The notes: generated from the sequence alone by a model not told the origin. Counted from the first letter of the stretch, positions 52,916 through 63,014 are shown. The stretch: DNA of 64,000 nucleotides from Azotobacter bryophylli (GCF_042643485.1 NZ_JBHRSJ010000012.1:372001-436000); one strand, 5' to 3'. A program made the numbers and translations.

Positions 52916-54184
52916 CTAGCGGCCGGCGGCGCGCCGGTCGATGGCGCGCATCAGGTAGCCGGCCAGCTTGTTGTAGTCCTCGTCGAAATGATGCCCGCCG
53001 GGCAGCTCGATCATCTCGCCGCTGGCGCCCGGCTGGGTGCAGCCGCTCTCGTCGGTTTCCTCGCTGCCGTAGATACAGACGATCTTCTGCGCCGGAACCC
53101 TGGCCAGTTCCGGGCCGGTCGCGGCCTCGTCGCCCTGCTTGCCGAGCCAGCCGGCGACCTCGATCTCGAAGCTGCCGGTGCGGGCCAGGGCGAGCAGAAG
53201 CAGCGCCGAGACCTGCTCCTGGTCGGCCGCCGGCAGGCGGTTGTAGAGCGCCGGCAGGATATCGGCGCCGAAGGAGTAGCCGGCCAGGGCGAAGCGCTTG
53301 GCCCCCCACTTGCTCCGGTACTCGGCCATCAGTCGCGACAGGTCGGCGGCGGCCTGCTCCGGGCTCCGGTGCTTCCAGAAGTAGCGCAGGGTGTCGATGC
53401 CCACCACCGGGTAGCCCTGCTGGGCCATGTAGCTCGCCGAGTCGCGGTCCAGGTCGCGCCAGCCGCCGTCGCCGGAATAGAACAGGGTGACGGTGTCGGC
53501 ATGCTCGGAACGGTCGGTGGCCGGGACTTCCACCACCGGGATCTCCTCGCCGGCGCCGGACAGCAGATGCCCGAGCCGCTCGACCATGACCTGCGGCAGC
53601 GGCGTGCCGTACTGGGCGATGGAGGTGGCGACGTTGCCGGCCTGGCGGATGAAGCGGGCGGTCTCCTCGTCCGGGTTGTCGTTCCAGGCGACCGCCATGC
53701 GGCCGTGGACGACCGCCGGGGGCAGCGGCTCCGGGCAGTCCGGCTCGGCCAGCGACAGGCCGACGGCCAGCCCCTGCAGATCGTCGCGCTTCTGCCCGGC
53801 CAGGGTACGCCAGACCAGTGCGGCGCCGTCGCCGATACCGGCGATCAGCGTGGGCTCGCCGCCCAGCTCGGCACGGGCCTGGAGCAGGCGATCGCGCAGC
53901 ACGGCGCAGTCAGGGGCCGCGGCCACCTCGAAGCGGACGATCTGCGCACCGGTCTCCTGGGACAGGGCCTGCAGGTCGGCGTCGGCGACCGGCCGGTCGG
54001 CCGGCAGCGCCAGCAGCACCCGTGCCTTCGGCGCGCCCGGGGGAGTGATCACCGTGACCGGGCTGCCATCGGGCAGGGTTCGATTGATGAGACCGATCTG
54101 GGCCGGCGAGCGCTGCATCCAGATCCAGAAGCCGCCGCCCAGGGCGGCGACGATCACCAGCAGAGAAATCCAACGTGCACGCAT
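52916..54184 (-). CDS. AcvB/VirJ-family periplasmic hydrolase
   Basis: A 422-residue alpha/beta-hydrolase with an N-terminal signal anchor (about residues 6-23). The C-terminal VirJ domain carries FYSGDGGWRDLD and the nucleophile elbow GYSFGADILP, and a His in LPGGHHFDEDYN. AcvB of Agrobacterium hydrolyses lysyl-phosphatidylglycerol made by MprF/LpiA. Here the gene follows mprF by 7 bases on the same strand, strongly supporting that role. A pseudomonad member could use alanyl-PG instead. Confidence 0.88.
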   Translation of the reverse strand: MRARWISLLVIVAALGGGFWIWMQRSPAQIGLINRTLPDGSPVTVITPPGAPKARVLLALPADRPVADADLQALSQETGAQIVRFEVAAAPDCAVLRDRLLQARAELGGEPTLIAGIGDGAALVWRTLAGQKRDDLQGLAVGLSLAEPDCPEPLPPAVVHGRMAVAWNDNPDEETARFIRQAGNVATSIAQYGTPLPQVMVERLGHLLSGAGEEIPVVEVPATDRSEHADTVTLFYSGDGGWRDLDRDSASYMAQQGYPVVGIDTLRYFWKHRSPEQAAADLSRLMAEYRSKWGAKRFALAGYSFGADILPALYNRLPAADQEQVSALLLLALARTGSFEIEVAGWLGKQGDEAATGPELARVPAQKIVCIYGSEETDESGCTQPGASGEMIELPGGHHFDEDYNKLAGYLMRAIDRRAAGR

Positions 54185-54191
54185 ACTGCTC

Positions 54192-56880
54192 TCAACGTTT
54201 GACGAGTCCGGTCAGGCCGCCGGCGATCAGCGCGGCGGTGTCGGCGAAGGCCACCAGGGGGTCGAGCCCGGCGGGAACCACCATGTAGCGCGGCTCCCAG
54301 AGGGGATCGAACTTGTCCTTGAAGCGGCGCAAGCCCTGGAAGTTGTAGAACTGCTCCCCGGCGCGGAACACGATGGCCCCGAGCCGCTGGGTGAGCGGCG
54401 CGCCGCGCCGCGGATGGAGGCCGGCCAGCGGCACCAGGCCGAGGCTGAAGTGCCGGTAGCCCAGCTCCTTGAAGTGGAGGATCAGGCCGAGCATGAGGAA
54501 CTCCATGCTCAGCCCCGGTGCATCCGGATGCACCCGCATCAGATCCAGGCTGGCGACCTCGCGCAGGTCGGTCTCCAGCAGGTTGGCGAAGGCGATGATC
54601 CGCCCCTCGAAACGCGCCACGGCGATGCGAAAATGCCGGAGGTAGGCGGGATCGAAACGACCGAGGGAAAAGCCCTTCTCGCGCACCTGTTTGCTTTGCA
54701 GCCAAGCGTCGGAGATGGCCCCGAGCTCATCCAGGGGCGCCGTGCCGGCCTCGAAGAACTCCAGCGACAGCCCGTCGCGCTGGGCCCGGTTCCAGGTGTA
54801 GCGCAGGTCCTTCTTGCCCTTGCTGGCCAGATCGAAGGCCGCCAGGTCGACCCGCGCCTCCTCGCCCAGCTTGAGCGCGGTGAGACCGGTATCCATGTAG
54901 AAGGGCAGGTTTTCCGCGCGGACCTCGTAGAACACCGGCCGGGAGTGGTGCAGATCGCAGAGGTCGCGGAACTGCCAGATCAGCTCGGCGCGCTGACCGG
55001 GATTGCCGATGGGGTCGAACAGGGCCACCATGCTGCGGCCGCGACGGGCGTACATCAGGAAGGCCTCGCCGGACTCGTGGAACAGCAGCGCCTTGTCCCC
55101 GGTCATCGCCAGCCAGCCGTCCGGCTGCCCGGAAGCCTTGACGATGCGCCGGGCCCGTTCGAGCTCCTCCTCGCTCGGCGAGTGGATCTGCGGCGGCGCG
55201 GCGCGCAGCAGCCAGGCCAGGGCCAGGGCGCCGACCAGCACGGCGCTGCCGAGCGTCGCCCGCAGGCTGCGCGGAGCATTGGCGTCCAGGGCGAACTGCC
55301 ACCAGAGCTGCTTCTCGTAGGGCACGTCCTGGTAGGTGAACAACAACAGCCAGACCGAGGCGGCGATCACGCAGAGGCTGGCGACGACGAACAGCGGCGA
55401 AAAGGGCACTTCCATCAGCCGGCTGCGCCGATAGAACTCGCGCCGGAAGCACGCCAGCAACGCGGCGGTGCAGATCAGCAGCGTCGCCTCCTCCCAGTCG
55501 AAGCCCTTGAACAGCGACAGCAGGGCGCCGGTCAGCAGCAGCACCAGGGTCAGCACCCAGGCCGCCGACAGGCGCCGGCGCAGCCCCTGCGCCAGCAGCA
55601 GGCAGAGGCCGCCGATCAGGCTGGCGCCCAGATGGGACACCTCGATCAGATGGTGCGGCAGCAGGAAGCCCAGCGCCTCGAGGCGCTGGTCGATGGCCGG
55701 CGTCGCCCCGGAGATCAGCAGCACCCCCCCGGAGAGGAAGACCAGCACCGCCAGCACCGGCGCGGCCAGGCTCNNNNNNNNNNNNNNNNNNNNNNNNNNN
55801 NNNNNNNNNNNNNNNNNNNNNNNNNNNNNNNGCGACCCGCAGCGCCGACAGGGCCGGCCCGAAGCGCCGCGCCTCGCCGACCAACAGCACGAGCATGGCC
55901 AGCAGTAGAGGCAGCGCCACGTAGATCAGGCGATAGAGCACCAGGGTAGCCGCCAGCGTCGCCGCCCCCAGCTGACTGGAAAAGGCTGCCAGCAGGATCG
56001 CCTCGAACACCCCGACGCCGCCGGGCACGTGGCTGAGGATGCCGGCGGCCAGGGCCAGCAGGTAGACCAGCACGAAGGGGGCGAAGGGCGGCGCCTCCGG
56101 CAGCAGCAGGTAGAGCACCGAAGCCGCGGCCAGCACGTCGAGGGTGGAGATCAGCATCTGCAGCACCGCCAGGCGCGTGCTGGGCAGCCGCAGGGTGCCC
56201 TTGCCGAAGCGGTACAGGCGGCTGTCGGGCGACGGCCGGTCGGCCAGCCGGCGGCGCGCCAGGAAGCCGATCGCCACGGCGTAGAGGGCCAGCGTGGCGA
56301 CGGCGGCCGCGACCAGCACGGGCTCGTCCAGGCGTAGCGCCGCGACGGCGTCAGGCAGATCGATCAGCGCGGCGATGGCCGCCAGCACCGGCAGTGTCAC
56401 GCCCAGCGAGAGGCTGGCGAACATGGACATCGTGGCGACCTCGGTCGCGCCGATGCCCTTGCCGCTGTACAGCCGGTAACGCACCGAGCCGCCGGAAAGC
56501 ATGGACAGCCCGATGGCGTTGCCGACGGCGAAGGCGGTGAAACCGCCCAGGGCCACGGTGCGTCCGGGCAGATGCACGCCGGCGAAGCGGCAGGCCGACC
56601 ACTCGTAGCTGATCAGCATGGCGAAGCCAGCCGCGGTCGCCAGCAGGGCACCCAGCAGGGATGCCGGCGAGACGTCGTGCATGGCGGCGCTGACGCTGGC
56701 CGGATCGAGCTGATCCAGCAGATGCCAGCAGGCGAGCAGGCCCAGGGCGAAGAGCAGCCCGGACAGGGCCAGCCCGATGGGTTTGCGGTAGGCGGTGAAA
56801 CGATCCAGCCAGCGCCAGGGAAGCGCGGCCGGAGGTTGACGATGCGCGGTTTCGCGGGGAGATGCCTGATCGGCGCTCAT
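54192..56880 (-). CDS. mprF: Phosphatidylglycerol aminoacyltransferase MprF, interrupted by an assembly gap
   Basis: An approximately 890-residue bifunctional protein. A flippase domain of about 14 hydrophobic helices in the N-terminal half contains SMLSGGSVRYRLYSGKGI and HVPGGVGVFEAI. A soluble C-terminal aminoacyltransferase domain has MYARRGRSMVALFDPIGN and SMEFLMLGLILHF. It adds an amino acid from aminoacyl-tRNA to phosphatidylglycerol, lowering envelope charge. The 58-N gap falls within the helices; the frame shift across it is due to the N count (span 2689 bases), not a mutation. Confidence 0.92.
55774..55831. other. Assembly gap (58 N) inside mprF
   Basis: A run of Ns in the membrane domain of mprF. 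The two flanking frames differ by one base if the N count is taken literally. Confidence 0.97.
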
Positions 56881-56902
56881 TGGGGACGACTCCAGATCGC
56901 CA

Positions 56903-57319
56903 TTAGACCGGTTTCGCTACCATCAGCACCGCGATGGCGACGAAGCAGAGCAGGCCGAACCCGGCGAGCGCCAGGTCGGAGCGGGAGCGCGGCACGCTAG
57001 GCCGGCCCAGGGCCCGTAGCAGCAGCCACAGCCAGCAGACTGCGCCGAGGAGATAGAGCAGCGAGCCGCCGAGCAGCCAGAGCTGTCCCAGCGGCCAGCC
57101 GGCCAGGTGCGCCAGCCACCAGCCGGTCACCGGCAGGCTCAGGACGCCCAGGACCAGCCCGCCGACGTACAGGGCGGGCCAGCGGAACAGGCGCGCGGGC
57201 AAGCCCTCCAGGGCGCCGCGGTTCAGCCGCCAGCGCCGCCAGCCCAACGCCAGAGCGGTGCCGAACAGCAGCACGGTGGCCAGCGAGTGCAGACTCTTTA
57301 CCAGCAGGAAACCATCCAT
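56903..57319 (-). CDS. DUF2269 integral membrane protein (complete paralogue)
   Basis: A 138-residue membrane protein with four hydrophobic helices, starting MDGFLLVKSLHSLATVLLFGTA. It is similar in length, start and helix pattern to the gap-truncated DUF2269 gene at 51136-51543, so the two are paralogues at either end of the same cluster. It lies 22 bases before mprF. I start it at ATG 57319. Function unknown. Confidence 0.8.
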   Translation of the reverse strand: MDGFLLVKSLHSLATVLLFGTALALGWRRWRLNRGALEGLPARLFRWPALYVGGLVLGVLSLPVTGWWLAHLAGWPLGQLWLLGGSLLYLLGAVCWLWLLLRALGRPSVPRSRSDLALAGFGLLCFVAIAVLMVAKPV

Positions 57320-57345
57320 CGGGGCAGTCCTTGCTTCGGGCGAAT

Positions 57346-57380
57346 GAAGAAGAAGCTCGGCGCCGGCCGGGCCGGCGCCG
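57346..57380 (-). terminator. Intrinsic terminator of ilvA
   Basis: A perfect 10-bp GC-rich stem (57358-57367 with 57371-57380) and a 3-base loop. Read on the minus strand it is followed by AGCTTCTTCTTCATT. It lies just past the ilvA stop. Confidence 0.8.
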
Positions 57381-57383
57381 GGT

Positions 57384-58898
57384 TCAGCCGAGGAACAGAC
57401 GATAGGCCGGATTGTCCGTCTCGTCCCAGTAGGGATAGCCGATGGCGTCCAGCGCCGCCGGTAGCAGATGGCGCTCGGCCGCCGGCACCTGCAGCCCGGC
57501 GACCACACGACCGTCGGCGGCGCCGTGGTTGCGGTAGTGGAACATCGAGATGTTCCAGCGCCCGCCGAGCTTGCTGAGGAAGTTGAACAGCGCGCCGGGG
57601 CGTTCGGGGAATTCGAAACGCAGCACCATCTCATCGCTGACGTTCGCCGCATGGCCGCCGACCATGTGCCGGATGTGCAGCTTGGCCAGCTCGTTGTCGG
57701 TCAGGTCGAGCACCGGGAAGCCCTGCTCGCGCAGGCTGTCCAGCAGCCCCTGGCGCGGATCGCTCTCCGGGTGGGTCTGCACGCCGACGAAGATCTGCGC
57801 GGATCGGTCGTTGTGGTAGCGGTAGTTGAACTCGGTGATCTGGCGCTTGCCGATCGCCTGGCAGAAGGCCTTGAAGCTGCCCGGCTGCTCGGGAATGGTC
57901 ACCGCGATGATCGCCTCGCGCTTCTCGCCCAGCTCGGCGCGCTCGGCCACGTAGCGCAGGCGGTCGAAGTTGACGTTGGCGCCGGAGTCGATGGCCACCA
58001 GGGCCTGGCCGCTGACGCCCTCGCGTTCCACGTACTTCTTGATCCCGGCCACCGCCAGGGCGCCGGCCGGCTCGGTGATCGAGCGGGTGTCATCGTAGAT
58101 GTCCTTGATCGCCGCGCAGATCTCGTCGGTGCTGACGGTGACCACCTCGTCCACATAGCGCCGGCAGATGTCGAAGGTGTGCTGGCCGATCTGCGCCACG
58201 GCGACGCCGTCGGCGAACAGCCCGACCTGCTGCAGGACCACCCGCTCGCCCGCGGCCATGGCCGCCTGCAGGCAGTTGGAGTCCTCCGGTTCGACGCCGA
58301 TCACCTTCACCTCGGGGCGCAGGTACTTGACGTAGGCGGCGATGCCAGCCACCAGTCCGCCGCCGCCGACCGGCACGAACACCGCGTTCAGCTGACCGGG
58401 CTGCTGGCGGAGGATCTCCATGGCCACGGTGCCCTGCCCGGCGATCACGTCCGGATCGTCGTAGGGGTGGATGTACACGAAGCCCTTCTCCTCGACCAGC
58501 TTCAGCGAGTACGCCAGGGCCTCGGGGAAGGCGTCGCCGTGCAGCACCACCTTGCCGCCGCGGGCGCGCACCGCCTGGACCTTGATCTCCGGGGTGGTGC
58601 GCGGCATCACGATGGTCGCCTTGATGCCCAGGTGCTTGGCCGCCAGGGCCACGCCCTGGGCGTGGTTGCCGGCCGAAGCGGTGACCACGCCGCGGGCCAA
58701 CTCCGCCTCGCTGAGCTGGGCCACCTTGTTGTAGGCGCCGCGGATCTTGAAGGAGAACACCGGCTGCAGATCCTCGCGCTTGAGCAGGATCTGGTTGCCG
58801 AGCCGTTCGGAGAGCTGTCGGGCAGATTGCAGGGGAGTTTCCACCGCGACGTCGTAGACGCGCGAGGTAAGGATCTTCTTGACGTACTGTTCGAGCAT
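57384..58898 (-). CDS. ilvA: Threonine ammonia-lyase, biosynthetic (IlvA)
   Basis: A 504-residue PLP enzyme deaminating threonine to 2-ketobutyrate, the first step of isoleucine synthesis. Lys51 in FSFKIRGAYNK binds PLP, SAGNHAQGVA and the GGGGLVAG phosphate loop are intact, and two C-terminal ACT-like regulatory domains (about 325-500) provide isoleucine feedback control. The length is that of the biosynthetic type, not the short catabolic TdcB. It is divergent from rpiA. Confidence 0.97.
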   Translation of the reverse strand: MLEQYVKKILTSRVYDVAVETPLQSARQLSERLGNQILLKREDLQPVFSFKIRGAYNKVAQLSEAELARGVVTASAGNHAQGVALAAKHLGIKATIVMPRTTPEIKVQAVRARGGKVVLHGDAFPEALAYSLKLVEEKGFVYIHPYDDPDVIAGQGTVAMEILRQQPGQLNAVFVPVGGGGLVAGIAAYVKYLRPEVKVIGVEPEDSNCLQAAMAAGERVVLQQVGLFADGVAVAQIGQHTFDICRRYVDEVVTVSTDEICAAIKDIYDDTRSITEPAGALAVAGIKKYVEREGVSGQALVAIDSGANVNFDRLRYVAERAELGEKREAIIAVTIPEQPGSFKAFCQAIGKRQITEFNYRYHNDRSAQIFVGVQTHPESDPRQGLLDSLREQGFPVLDLTDNELAKLHIRHMVGGHAANVSDEMVLRFEFPERPGALFNFLSKLGGRWNISMFHYRNHGAADGRVVAGLQVPAAERHLLPAALDAIGYPYWDETDNPAYRLFLG

Positions 58899-59026
58899 CG
58901 GCGGGCATCAAGCTGCGAAGATAGGAAGCCGGCAGTCTACTCCCCCTGCAGGTCGGCCGACCACCCATCGCCCCGTCCCACCAAGCGGGAATCGGCACCG
59001 AAGTCCCAAGCCCGTCCGGGCGCGGC

Positions 59027-59032
59027 TATAAT
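59027..59032 (+). promoter_or_regulatory. Putative -10 box for rpiA
   Basis: A perfect TATAAT 35 bases before the rpiA start; no strong -35 at the usual distance. Confidence 0.45.
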
Positions 59033-59066
59033 CCAGCCCCACTACACCCATTCACGAAGATTCGCC

Positions 59067-59738
59067 ATGACTCAGGACCAGCTCAAGCAGGCCGTGGCCC
59101 AGGCCGCCGTCGACCTCATCCTCCCGCAGCTCACCGAGAAGAGCATCGTCGGTATCGGCACCGGCTCCACCGCCAACTTCTTCATCGACCTGCTGGCCAA
59201 GCACAAGATGGACTTCGACGGCGCCGTGGCCAGCTCCGAAGCCACCGCCGCCCGCCTGAAGGGCCACGGCATCCCGGTCTACGACCTGAACAGCGTCCAG
59301 GAGCTGGAGTTCTACGTGGACGGCGCCGACGAGTGCAACAAGTACCTGGAGCTGATCAAGGGCGGCGGCGCCGCGCTGACCCGCGAGAAGATCGTCGCCG
59401 CGGTAGCCGGGACCTTCGTCTGCATCGCCGACGAGAGCAAGCGCGTGGACTTCCTCGGCGCCTTCCCGCTGCCGGTGGAGGTGATCCCCATGGCCCGTAG
59501 CCATGTCGCGCGCGAGCTGGTCAAGCTGGGCGGCGACCCGATCTACCGCGAAGGCGTGGTGACCGACAACGGCAACGTGATCCTCGACGTGTACAACCTG
59601 CAGATCACCAATCCGCGCGAGCTGGAAGCCAAGATCAACAACATCGTCGGCGTGGTCACCAACGGCCTGTTCGCCGCGCGCCCGGCCGACGTGCTGCTGC
59701 TCGGCACCGGCAAGGGCGTGGAAACCCACAAGCGCTGA
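59067..59738 (+). CDS. rpiA: Ribose-5-phosphate isomerase A
   Basis: A 223-residue enzyme interconverting ribose 5-phosphate and ribulose 5-phosphate. The substrate loop GIGTGSTANFF (residues 29-39), the YVDGADECNK acid pair and the KGGGAALTREKIVA lysine block are intact. I start it at ATG 59067; the much longer frame upstream is a shadow of ilvA. It is convergent with the SdiA-regulated gene (3-base gap). Confidence 0.97.
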   Translation: MTQDQLKQAVAQAAVDLILPQLTEKSIVGIGTGSTANFFIDLLAKHKMDFDGAVASSEATAARLKGHGIPVYDLNSVQELEFYVDGADECNKYLELIKGGGAALTREKIVAAVAGTFVCIADESKRVDFLGAFPLPVEVIPMARSHVARELVKLGGDPIYREGVVTDNGNVILDVYNLQITNPRELEAKINNIVGVVTNGLFAARPADVLLLGTGKGVETHKR

Positions 59739-59741
59739 GGA

Positions 59742-60662
59742 TCAGCGCGCCGCTGTCTTGCTGAAGACGTAGAAGCGGCCCGACTCTTCGACCAGATAGA
59801 GGTTGCCCGCCGCGTCCATGGCGACGCCTTCGGCCTGGTCGATGCCGTGGGGCAAGCCGTGGAGGCCGCGCAGCAGGCTGATGAAGCTGCGCGGCTGGCC
59901 CTGCCGGTCGAGTTCCAGCAGCAGGCGCGACTCGTCGGACAGCAGCAGGACATGGCCGCTGCGCGGATCGACAGCCACCGACGACAGGTCGCGCACCGGC
60001 AGGTGCTCGCTGGGCAACGGCTCGGGCACAACGGCCGCGCCGGCCTCGGGAAGCGGCAGGCTGAACAACCCCAGCGGCGAGCGTTCCTTGGCCAGCAGCA
60101 GGCGCCGCGCCTGCGGGTCCCACGCCAGCCCCTCGAAGCCCTTGTTGCCGGCTTCGGCGTAGCCCAGGTCGTAGCTGGGCAGATCGGCCAGGTTCAGGCT
60201 TTGCGTATCGGGTTCCAGACGGGCCACCGCCAGCCGGTGGCGGCGCTCGTCGACGATCGCCAGACGCCCGTCCCCCAGGTCCTCCACCGCCTCCGGGTTG
60301 GCGAAGCCGTCGAGCCGGATGCGCCGCAGGATCGCCCCGTTCGGCGCCAGTTCCACCAGCAGCGGGGTCTTGCCGGTGACGGTGAACAGGGTATTGCTTT
60401 GCGGGCTCCAGGTCAGCCCGGACGCCTCGTCCTCCTCCAGCCCCGTCAGGGTGGTTTCCAGCACCAGCCGGTAATCCGGCAGCCAGATGCTGGCGGTGCG
60501 CTGCGCCTCGCCGAGCGCTCGCTCGTGCCAGTACAGACGCAACTGGCCGTCCCAGCGCCAGAGATGGCCGACGACCAGGAGCGCGACGACGATCAGCAGC
60601 GGGAGGAGGAGACGGAGAGCACGCCGGCGGGGTGCTCGGGCGGCGGAAGAGAGGGCACTCAT
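59742..60662 (-). CDS. SdiA-regulated-domain beta-propeller protein
   Basis: A 306-residue protein with an N-terminal membrane anchor (about residues 17-36). A YVTN-type beta-propeller (about 60-305) with repeats such as SGLTWSPQSNTLFTVTG, EGLAWDPQARRLLLAKE and EGVAMDAAGNLYLVEE follows. It matches the SdiA-regulated family, whose function is unknown; it is likely periplasmic or membrane-anchored. ATG 60662 is chosen; a GTG at 60674 is in frame. FAH-family and D2HGDH genes lie upstream on the same strand. Confidence 0.85.
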   Translation of the reverse strand: MSALSSAARAPRRRALRLLLPLLIVVALLVVGHLWRWDGQLRLYWHERALGEAQRTASIWLPDYRLVLETTLTGLEEDEASGLTWSPQSNTLFTVTGKTPLLVELAPNGAILRRIRLDGFANPEAVEDLGDGRLAIVDERRHRLAVARLEPDTQSLNLADLPSYDLGYAEAGNKGFEGLAWDPQARRLLLAKERSPLGLFSLPLPEAGAAVVPEPLPSEHLPVRDLSSVAVDPRSGHVLLLSDESRLLLELDRQGQPRSFISLLRGLHGLPHGIDQAEGVAMDAAGNLYLVEESGRFYVFSKTAAR

Positions 60663-60734
60663 ATCACGGGCCACCCGGGAAAGCGGCGGATTCGCCTTGT
60701 GGAAGGAAGGATCGACGCGCCGACGAGGCGCTCG

Positions 60735-61400
60735 TCAGAGCACCTGGCTTTCGAAGCGGGACAGGCCGGTCAGCTCCAGAACCAGCTGGTCGCCCTTGTG
60801 CAGGGGACCAACCCCGGCGGGAGTGCCGGTCAGCACCACATCGCCCGGCTGCAGGCTGAAATGGCCGCAGATGTAACGGATCAGCGGCAGGATCGCGGTC
60901 AGCATGTCGCGGCTGTTGCCGTCCTGGCGCAGTTCGCCGTTGATGCTCAGGCGGATGCCGATATCGGCCGGATCGGTCACCGCGTCGCCGGGAACGAAGG
61001 GTGCCAGCACGCAGGCGCCGTCGAAGGCCTTGGCGATCTCCCAGGGATGACCCTTGGCCTTGAGCCGGTCCTGTACTTCGCGCAGGGTCAGGTCGAGGGC
61101 CGGGGCGAAGCCGGAAATGGCGTCGCGCGCCTCCTCATCGCTCGGCTGACGCGACAGCGGCTTGCCGATCAGCACGGCGATTTCCGCCTCGTGGTGCACC
61201 GCGCCGCGGTCCTGGGGAATCGTGAAGCCGCCGTCGAGGGCGACCGCGCTGCTGCCCGGCTTGATGAACAGCAACGGCTCGCTGGGCACCGGGTTGTTCA
61301 GCTCCTTGGCGTGCTCGGCGTAGTTGCGGCCGACGCAGACCACCTTGCCCAGGGGGTAGTGAATACGAGTTCCGTCGAGGTAGCGGTGCTGATAGCTCAT
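60735..61400 (-). CDS. Fumarylacetoacetate hydrolase-family protein
   Basis: A 221-residue FAH-fold hydrolase. The metal motif appears in HHEAEIAVLIG (about 69-79) and the family's KGDQLVLELTG near the end. A short N-terminus makes it of the YcgM/FAHD1 type, which act as acylpyruvate hydrolases or oxaloacetate decarboxylases. It shares its direction with the D2HGDH gene (78-base gap), so it may help remove keto-acid by-products, which is inference. Confidence 0.87.
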   Translation of the reverse strand: MSYQHRYLDGTRIHYPLGKVVCVGRNYAEHAKELNNPVPSEPLLFIKPGSSAVALDGGFTIPQDRGAVHHEAEIAVLIGKPLSRQPSDEEARDAISGFAPALDLTLREVQDRLKAKGHPWEIAKAFDGACVLAPFVPGDAVTDPADIGIRLSINGELRQDGNSRDMLTAILPLIRYICGHFSLQPGDVVLTGTPAGVGPLHKGDQLVLELTGLSRFESQVL

Positions 61401-61478
61401 CCTGTTAATCCTTGTGGGGACTGAATCTCACCATGCCGTTCCGGCAGGCGGGCGAGCCGGTCGCCCGCCGCCGATCCT

Positions 61479-62870
61479 TCAGGCAAAGATCTTGCCAGGG
61501 TTCATGATCCCGTTCGGATCGAACACCGCCTTGATCGCCTTCATCACGGCGATCTCCTCCGGCGAGCGGCTGTAGCCCAGATAGTCGCGCTTGGTCATGC
61601 CCACGCCGTGCTCGGCGCTGATCGATCCGTTGTATTTCTGTACGGTTTCGAACACCCATTTGTTGACGGTCGCACACTTGGCGAAGAACTCTTCCTTGGC
61701 CATGGCCTCGGGCTTGAGGATGTTCAGGTGCAGGTTGCCGTCGCCGATGTGGCCGAACCAGATGATCTCGAAATCCGGGTAATGTTCCCCGACGATGGCG
61801 TCGATCTCCTTGAGAAAGGCCGGCACCTTGCTGACCGTGACCGAGATGTCGTTCTTGTACGGGGTCCAGTGGGAGATGGTCTCGGAGATGTACTCGCGCA
61901 GCTTCCACAGGTTGGCGAGCTGCTGCTCGCTCTGGCTCATCACCCCGTCCAGCACCCAGCCCTGCTCGACGCAGTGCTCGAAGGTGGCCAGCGCCTGGTC
62001 GGCGCGCTCGTCGGTGGTGGCCTCGAACTCCAGCAGCGCGTAGAACGGGCAGTCGGTCTCGAACGGCGTCGGCACGTCGCCGCGGGCCAGCACCTTGGCC
62101 AGAGCCTTGTCGGAGAAGAATTCGAAGGCGGTCAGGTCGAGCTTGTCCTGGAAGGCGTGCAGCACCGGCATGATGGCGTCCATGTCGGGAACGCCGAGAA
62201 CCATGGCGGTCAGGTTGGTCGGCGTGCGGTCCAGGCGCATGGTGGCCTCCACCACGAAGCCGAGGGTGCCTTCGGCGCCGATGAACAGCTGGCGCAGGTC
62301 GTAGCCGGTGGCGTTCTTGATCAGGTCCCTGTTCAGCTCGAGCAGGTCGCCCTTGCCGGTGACCACCTTCAGGCCGGCCACCCAGTTGCGGGTCATGCCG
62401 TAGCGGATGACCTTGATCCCGCCGGCATTGGTGCCGATGTTGCCGCCGATCTGGCTGGAGCCGGCGGAGGCGAAATCGACCGGGTAGTACAGGCCCTTGT
62501 CCTTGGCGAACTGCTGCAGGGCGGCGGTGACCACGCCCGGCTGGCAGACCACGGTGCGGTCGACCTCGTTGAAGTCGAGGATCTGGTTCATGTAGTCGAA
62601 GGACACCACCACCTCGCCATGGGCGGCGACGGCGGCGGCGGAGAGTCCGGTACGGCCGCCCGAGGGCACCAGCGCCACCTTGCGCTCGTTGGCCCAGCGA
62701 ACGATGGCCTGAACCTGCTCTATGCTCTTGGGAAAGACGATGGCCAGGGGCGCCGGCTCGAATTGCTTGGTCCAGTCCTTGCCGTAGGCGTTGAGGGAAT
62801 CGGCGTCGGTCAGCACCTTGCCGGGCTCCACCAGGGTCTTCAGCTCGTCGATCAGGACAGGATTGGTCAT
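61479..62870 (-). CDS. D-2-hydroxyglutarate dehydrogenase (FAD-linked oxidase)
   Basis: A 463-residue VAO/PCMH-type flavoprotein. FAD-binding elements include PSGGRTGLS (about 58-66), GGNIGTNAGG and GAEGTLGFV. The metal/substrate motif HIGDGNLH and the terminal DPNGIMNPGK are typical. The gene stands divergent to serA. In Pseudomonas, SerA reduces 2-ketoglutarate to D-2-hydroxyglutarate and this enzyme re-oxidises it, which supports the substrate. A D-lactate role is the older annotation. I start it at ATG 62870; an in-frame ATG at 62894 also exists. Confidence 0.88.
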   Translation of the reverse strand: MTNPVLIDELKTLVEPGKVLTDADSLNAYGKDWTKQFEPAPLAIVFPKSIEQVQAIVRWANERKVALVPSGGRTGLSAAAVAAHGEVVVSFDYMNQILDFNEVDRTVVCQPGVVTAALQQFAKDKGLYYPVDFASAGSSQIGGNIGTNAGGIKVIRYGMTRNWVAGLKVVTGKGDLLELNRDLIKNATGYDLRQLFIGAEGTLGFVVEATMRLDRTPTNLTAMVLGVPDMDAIMPVLHAFQDKLDLTAFEFFSDKALAKVLARGDVPTPFETDCPFYALLEFEATTDERADQALATFEHCVEQGWVLDGVMSQSEQQLANLWKLREYISETISHWTPYKNDISVTVSKVPAFLKEIDAIVGEHYPDFEIIWFGHIGDGNLHLNILKPEAMAKEEFFAKCATVNKWVFETVQKYNGSISAEHGVGMTKRDYLGYSRSPEEIAVMKAIKAVFDPNGIMNPGKIFA

Positions 62871-62944
62871 CGTGGCAACTCTCAAAGGATTCATGGCCGC
62901 CCTGAGTACCCTTCAAGTCCCAGGGATGGCGGTTTGGCAGGCCC

Positions 62945-62960
62945 CATATGCTAGCATATG
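62945..62960. promoter_or_regulatory. Perfect 16-bp palindrome between D2HGDH and serA
   Basis: CATATGCTAGCATATG is a complete palindrome, in the 207-base divergent region, 75 bases from the D2HGDH start. It may be a regulator operator or part of overlapping promoters. A TTGGCA at 62934-62939 could be a -35 for serA. Confidence 0.5.
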
Positions 62961-63014
62961 CGCCCCGTTAGTCGTGCCTTCCGCCGATTGCCGGGCCGGC
63001 TGCAGCAGCCGTTC

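Noticed and set aside
54192..56880. mprF split into two genes
   Set aside because: The break coincides with the 58-N gap and the two halves are the flippase and synthase domains of one protein.
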